DNA of 64,000 nucleotides from positions 1,680,579 through 1,744,578 of the forward strand of contig CM028383.1 of the NCBI GenBank assembly GCA_013146195.2, written 5' to 3'. Positions 59,097-64,000 of this stretch are shown here, piece by piece. Both the position numbers and the translations under genes were made by a program. The first letter of the stretch is position 1, and each line of letters opens with the position of its first letter. Under the pieces are notes generated by a model, which was given only the letters and a program-made list of their open reading frames with translations, did not search any database and was not told the DNA's origin. This DNA comes from Codonopsis lanceolata. Taxonomy: Eukaryota; Streptophyta; Magnoliopsida; Asterales; Campanulaceae.

Positions 59097-60068
59097 ATGG
59101 GTACATTCGGGGCCTGTGGTATGTTCCGCCTCCCAATACAAAAATGGCTAGACCAAAATTTGGATGCATTTATTGATCGTATAAAGAGCCAACTGGCTAA
59201 TGTAATAGAAAATTTTAAATCCAGTGGTGAGAAAATCCCTTCCCCTGCAGTTCCCCAAGAAGCATCAACCTTCTATGTTCCTCCAAATCCAACCTCCCAA
59301 CCAAACACCAACCCACCAACCCAGAATCCCTATATTACCCAAAACTCACCAACCCAGAATCCCTATATTACCCAAAATCCACCAACTCATGATCCATATC
59401 CTACCCAATATCCATACCCTATCCAAAATCCTTATCCAATCCAATATCCCTATCCAAACCAATATTCCTTATCCACCCAATATCCCTACCCTATCCAAAA
59501 TCCTTATACAATCCAATGTCCCTATCCAACCCAATATCCCTATCCTACCCAATATCCATATCCAGCCCAATATCCATATCCATATCCGGTCCAATATCCA
59601 TATCCAACCCAAAATCCTTATCCTGCCCAAAGTCCTTACCAGAAATCACAGTCAGAAAACAACCCAGCCTTCCCTAATCCTACCAACATATACCAAAACC
59701 CAACTTTCCCGTCTGCCAAATTGGAGGCTGACATCGAAGATGTGAAAACCATGTTGCTTAAGGTTCTAAACCAGGAATTTTCTAATGAAAATTTAGGAGA
59801 CAACTTTCTGGGTATGATAGACGGAGGCACTGATTATGAAAAATTCTCTGCTGAGTTCGAGTCTATTTCCAATAAGCCTCTCAGCAATTGGTACACCACG
59901 ACCGGTCCGCCTCCTCGACACCCGCAGACTGGTAGACCGCTCGGATATACTATCCCCGATCCTTTCCTAGCTTTTACTGATTGGTCATCTACCAATCCGC
60001 TACCTATAATTGAGGATCTCAAACCCTGTGTCCTCAACAATGTAATAACCCCTACAATGTGCTTTTAA
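59097..60068 (+). CDS. Pro/Tyr/Gln-rich ORF of the gypsy element (gag-region, non-canonical)
   Basis: 323 aa, uninterrupted. Residues 1-50 (MGTFGACGMFRLPIQKWLDQ...) form a helical segment. Residues about 70-180 are short tandem repeats of the kind QYPYPTQNPYPIQ, built on TATCCATATCC-like DNA. The rest holds an acidic helical stretch (KLEADIEDVKTMLLKVL) and a TGPPPRHPQTGRPLG segment, and ends LNNVITPTMCF. The position between leader and pol is that of gag, but I see neither a Gag core nor a CCHC or protease motif. The ATG at 59097 is the first in frame. It may be a gag remnant whose core was deleted, or an accessory ORF. Its open state contrasts with the ruined pol downstream. Confidence 0.55.
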   Translation: MGTFGACGMFRLPIQKWLDQNLDAFIDRIKSQLANVIENFKSSGEKIPSPAVPQEASTFYVPPNPTSQPNTNPPTQNPYITQNSPTQNPYITQNPPTHDPYPTQYPYPIQNPYPIQYPYPNQYSLSTQYPYPIQNPYTIQCPYPTQYPYPTQYPYPAQYPYPYPVQYPYPTQNPYPAQSPYQKSQSENNPAFPNPTNIYQNPTFPSAKLEADIEDVKTMLLKVLNQEFSNENLGDNFLGMIDGGTDYEKFSAEFESISNKPLSNWYTTTGPPPRHPQTGRPLGYTIPDPFLAFTDWSSTNPLPIIEDLKPCVLNNVITPTMCF

Positions 60069-60075
60069 TAATAAT

Positions 60076-63000
60076 ATGGATGTCTTTGCTTATTCCTTAG
60101 TTGCACCTAATTTAAAAGACGCATTAAATAACAATAATTATGATAATGAGTCATTTAATAAAATGGACCCAAAAGATAAAAATTATCTACTTGAGCTTGC
60201 AAAGTCACCGAGTACTGTGAACAAAGCCATTCATCAAGAAATACCGAAGACCTGTCCACTATCAACCCGGGCCGGACAATGAAGTCAAAGAAATCGAATC
60301 GGCAGCTACCTCCAAGGTCCGTAAAGAAAGGCACTTATTGATCTCCTCAAAGAATTCATAGACATCTTTGCCTCGGTCCTACGAAGATATGCCCGCCTAG
60401 ATCCAATTTATAGTCGAGCACCGGATTCCCACATATCCCGATGCTCGCCTCAGCCAAACAAAGCTCCGCATCAAGCCGTAATGGTCACTACAAGTCAAAG
60501 AAGAAATCATGAAACAGGCCAACTTCATCCGGTAGTTGAATACCCGACTGGCCGCCCAATATAGTGACTGCTCTCAAGCCCAACGGAAAGTCGAACTGTA
60601 GACTTCCGCGACCTCAACAAAGCGCCGCCCAAAGATGACTTCCCCGCCCAACATTGATATTGTGGTAGATGCCGCCGCAGCTCACAAAGTCCGATCCTTC
60701 GTCGACGGCATGCCGGGCTACAATCCAAATCAAAATGGCAGCAGAAGACCAGAGAAGACCTCATTCACTACTCCTCGGGGACTTATCGCTATAATCGTCA
60801 TGCCATTCGGATTAAAGAATGCCTGAGCCACTTACCGTAGGTCTGCCACCACCCTCTTCCACGACATGATCCACAAAGAGATGGAGGTCTATGTCGATGA
60901 TATGATCGTGCATTCCAAATGACGCCTATGCTCACATTAAAGATCTCCTAAGTTCTTCGAAAGACTCGAAAGCACCGATGAAGCTTAACCCCACCAAATG
61001 CACATTCGGGTTACTAGAGGCAAAGTCCTCGATTTCTAGTAACCGAGCAAGGCATCGAGATCGAGCCAAAGAAAATCAAAGCCATCCCGAAATGCCACAC
61101 CGAAAACTCCCATCAAGTCAAAGGCTTCCTAGGCCGGTTAAAGACATCACCAAGCTTCATCGATACCGACTACAACCTGCGAGCCCTCTTTAAACTCCTC
61201 AAAAGAATACCGATCAAGTCTGGGACGCAAGTGCCGCCTAGCCTTCGAGAAAATAAAAGCCTACCTTACCAATCCCCCGTGCTAGCTCCACCTCATACAC
61301 ATAAACCTCTCCTTATATACTTAACCGTCACGCACATCAAGCAGGGGCTATGCTCGCCCAAGAAAAGGAAAATTCCTACATTGAAAACGCCATATATTTC
61401 ATAAGTAGGAAGCTACAAGGAAGCGAGCTAAACTATTCTAAGACTAGAAAAAGCCGCACCTGCCTAGTCCGGGCCACCAGAGGCTCAAAACCTATCTCCA
61501 AGGAAGGTCCATCAAGCTCATATCCGTGATGGACCCTATCAAATACATCTTCTAAGCCATCACCGCCCGCAGACTAGCCAAGTGGTCTTTTTCTTCTAAA
61601 TGAGTTTGACATAACCTATGTCACTCTCAAGTCTATCAAAGGGAGCGTCATTGCGCATGACCACTTAGCCGATCTACCTCAAGACCGAAGATGCAACCGA
61701 GCCCTGGCTTTCATGAAGGTATCCTGAAATCACCGACCAGACACCCGTTGGCAAATGTTCTTTGACGAGCCGCAAACAAAAAGAGGCTTTGGCATAGGAA
61801 TCTTGTTAATCGATCCTCGCCGACTCTCATACTCCACCGGCCATAAGGTTGGAGTTCGAATGTTCAAATAATACAATGGAGTATGAAGCCCGTATTGCTC
61901 GGCCTGAAGAAGCTCTCAAAAGGGGAGCTAAAGATCTCGGTCTACTGAGACTCGGCCCCGATTATAAATCAAGTCGAAGGAAGATGGAAGACCCAGGATC
62001 CCTGGCCGCAACTCTATCATGCCAAGCTAATAACCGCCGCCCGATTTGGTTCTATCTCGCTCCATTACCCGCCACGAGATAGGAATCAATTCGCCGATGC
62101 TCGCCACTCTAGCCACGGTCCGATTCCCCGAAACTAAAGTCCAGCCATTCATAGTCGGAAAAAGGTCACTCCTGCATCAATTTCAAAATCAACGCAGCCC
62201 CGGCATCACGAGCCCCGGTATGTCGATATCTTAAATCGCCTCCGTAAAAATCTTTATCCCCCGGGTTAGACAAAAGGGGAAGAGTCTCCCCGAGAAGATG
62301 GGCCTCCCGCACTCGCCACGGTGGCAGCTCAGATAAGAGGCACTATCAAGGCCTCAACTTACTATGTGTCAATCAGGCTAAAGCTGAGCAAATTATGGAT
62401 CAACTACATGGTGGTACCTGTGGGCCCCACATGAACGGCCATATGCTATCAAAGAAAATCATCCGACAGGGGTACTATTGAGTACGCCGAACCGATCAGA
62501 TTCTGGGTGCGACATTGCGACAAATGTCAACGCTTTGCCAATCTACAAAGATGTGCCCCCACACGCCCTATACAACTCCACGTACCGCCCTTCTCAACAT
62601 GGGTATCGACGCCATAGGCCAAATTCACCCGGGGATCCAATGGCCACGAATATGTCTTGGTAGCCGCCGACTTTCACAAAGTGGGTGGAAGCCTCTTCCT
62701 ACAAAGTCCTAAACGCCCGAAAGGTGTCCGATTTCATTAAGGCCAATATCATATACCGATACGGGGTACCTTTCGAGATCATCTCCGACAACGGCTCTCA
62801 TTTTGAAGGGGACGTGAACCGCTCGGACGAGTTCAAGATCCGCAGACACAAATCCTCCCCTACCGCCACAAGCCAATGGTGCCGTTGAAGCGTACCAACA
62901 AAACTCTCGAGAACATCATCGAAAATGGCCGATACAGAAGAGATCGCCGTAAAATTGCCACTAGCCCTCTGGCTACCGTGACGCGGCCCGCACACCCACT

Positions 63001-63460
63001 CGGGCTACCCCTTATTCTCTAGCATATGGCATGGAAGCGGTACTACCAATAGAGATGGAAATTCCATCATTAAGAGTGATGATGGAAGCTGATATATCAG
63101 AAATTGACTGGGTCAAAGGGCGATACGAAGAACTGGCCCTAATTGATGAACGACGCCTCTTAGCCTTGGAGCATACCCGGGCATATCAAAGGCGACGCCT
63201 CGAGCCATTCAATAAAAAGTCAAAGGCCGAGATATTCAAGTCTGAGACCTCGTGCTGAGAAAACCCCTAGTTATGTTGATACTAGGGGAAAATGGAAGTC
63301 TCCCTGGATGGGACCATACATTGTTAAGGAGATCCGATCAGGAGGTGTCGTGCTTCTCACAAACCAAGACGGAGAAGATCTTGTCCAGCCTTTCAACCTC
63401 GACAAACTCAAAAGGTACTACGCCCGAAGCTATCCTATTCAAGAATAAGAAATAAAACCT
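60076..63460 (+). pseudogene. Decayed pol (reverse transcriptase, RNase H, integrase)
   Basis: Pieces in three frames, in the normal gypsy order. 60076-60282 is an acidic linker. About 60330-60480 is the pre-RT segment (VEHRIPTYPDAR). About 60590-60830 carries VDFRDLNKA and KTSFTTPRGL...MPFGLKNA. About 60880-60920 has VYVDDMIVHSK with the catalytic YVDD intact. About 60975-61190 reads LNPTKCTFG. About 61380-61440 reads ISRKLQGSELNYSKT. About 61720-61830 is RNase H (GFGIGILLIDP). About 62700-62810 is integrase (YGVPFEIISDNGSHF), with C-terminal parts to 63460. Dozens of stops and small deletions show long inactivity. Confidence 0.85.
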
Positions 63461-64000
63461 AGGCAAAAAGTTAGGCAAAAAGAAAAAAATAAAAAAGCTC
63501 GTTAGGCTCAAAACCCGAAAGTGGCGGTCTAGGCAAAAAATTAAAGCATATAATAAAATAATAATAATAAAAAAGCTCAAGTAGGTTGAAAACCCGAAGG
63601 GCTCTAAAAAAGAGCATAAAAATAAAAAAAATATGAAAAAAAATAATAATAAAAGGAGAGGGAAGGCATTATTTGAAGCCATCAGATTCACCTCCTTTCA
63701 ACACATCGAGACTCGATCGACAAAAGAGAAAACCACGACAAAGCAACCACATTAAAATATTAAAATATAATTTTTGACAGTCCTAAGGTGCAACTTAGGA
63801 ATACTTATTAAGACGCCTATATTATACATTACTTGCATTTGTACATATTATATACCCGCCTATACCCCTTTGTTTTCCCCCATAAACAATCCTTTCTTGC
63901 AGCCCATAGCCCCGAAGGCGTCCATCAATGTTCATGCATATCCACCGGCCGGCCTAGACTATCAAAGATGAGAGCCAATGTATGCCTCCCCTCTTCATCA
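63461..64000 (+). other. 3' region of the gypsy element
   Basis: A-rich sequence with GCTCGTTAGGCTCAAAACCCGAAAG and GCTCAAGTAGGTTGAAAACCCGAAGG repeats (about 63496-63603), typical of the region between pol and the 3' LTR. No gene. Confidence 0.5.

Larger units (their letters stand above)
55870..64000 (+). mobile_element. Ogre/Tat-like Ty3-gypsy element, decayed, cut by right edge
   Basis: The 5' LTR is about 55870-57650, the tRNA-Arg-type primer site is at 57652, the leader is at 57669-59096, an intact Pro/Tyr/Gln-rich ORF is at 59097-60068, and the pol remnant spans about 60076-63460 with reverse transcriptase, RNase H and integrase pieces in that order. Integrase after reverse transcriptase places it in Ty3-gypsy. 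The region after pol has repeated GGTTGAAAACCCGAA phrases of the kind found in Ogre/Tat 3' regions. The 3' LTR is not in the window. Confidence 0.8.

Noticed and set aside
59224..59745. 173-codon frame overlapping the Pro/Tyr/Gln ORF
   Set aside because: It is the second frame of the same short tandem repeat DNA and starts at GTG; the ATG-initiated frame is longer and preferred.

Overview
The window reads as nuclear DNA of a flowering plant, most likely a eudicot. It has AT-rich spliced genes with GT-AG introns, AAACCCTAA telo-box motifs, Stowaway, hAT and Mutator-type transposons, and Tat/Ogre-like Ty3-gypsy retrotransposons. I cannot name the species. Four host genes can be assembled exon by exon; the rest is mostly mobile DNA.

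Layout. Bases 1-5577 hold a minus-strand LTR retrotransposon that carries a gag remnant but no pol; its outer LTR runs off the left edge. A terminal-repeat miniature element (TRIM) follows at 5656-6247 and a MITE at about 7111-8001. The regulatory beta subunit of protein kinase CK2 (8426-13226, +, 5 coding exons, 299 aa) comes next, then CDC48C, a nuclear NVL/Rix7-type AAA ATPase (15963-26571, +, 10 coding exons, 803 aa) whose introns hold two Stowaway MITEs, a hAT MITE and a 5'-truncated LINE. Between this gene and the next lie a MITE, a Mutator-like element with a perfect 9-bp target duplication that carries a piece of an ORC1-like PHD-finger gene (28970-30482), and a cluster of Stowaway-type MITEs. 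The third gene encodes a membrane protein with MORN repeats (33014-40497, +, 3 exons); its reading frame is broken in the N-terminal part. The fourth encodes ribosomal protein eL43/L37a (43848-45545, -, 5 coding exons, 92 aa, first coding exon only ATG), with a telo box and TGGGCY motifs upstream.

From about 46.8 kb to the end the window is transposon-derived: a Helitron-like 3' terminus, a second Mutator-like element with 9-bp target duplications (46911-48544), remnants of one Tat-like gypsy family (48819-53459) with an LTR that has a polypurine tract on its left and a primer site on its right, a minus-strand retrotransposon-associated reading frame with its own TATA box (53443-55330), and the 5' LTR, leader, Pro/Tyr/Gln-rich ORF and badly decayed pol of an Ogre/Tat-like element (55870 to the right edge).

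The four host genes have unrelated housekeeping roles (kinase regulation, ribosome assembly ATPase, a membrane MORN protein, a ribosomal protein) and do not form a cluster. The parts most worth a second look are the ORC1-fragment-carrying Mutator element, the antisense ORFs with their own promoters found to the left of two different LTRs, and the frame break in the MORN gene. I found no clear case of a wholly new system; the antisense cassette is the nearest candidate.
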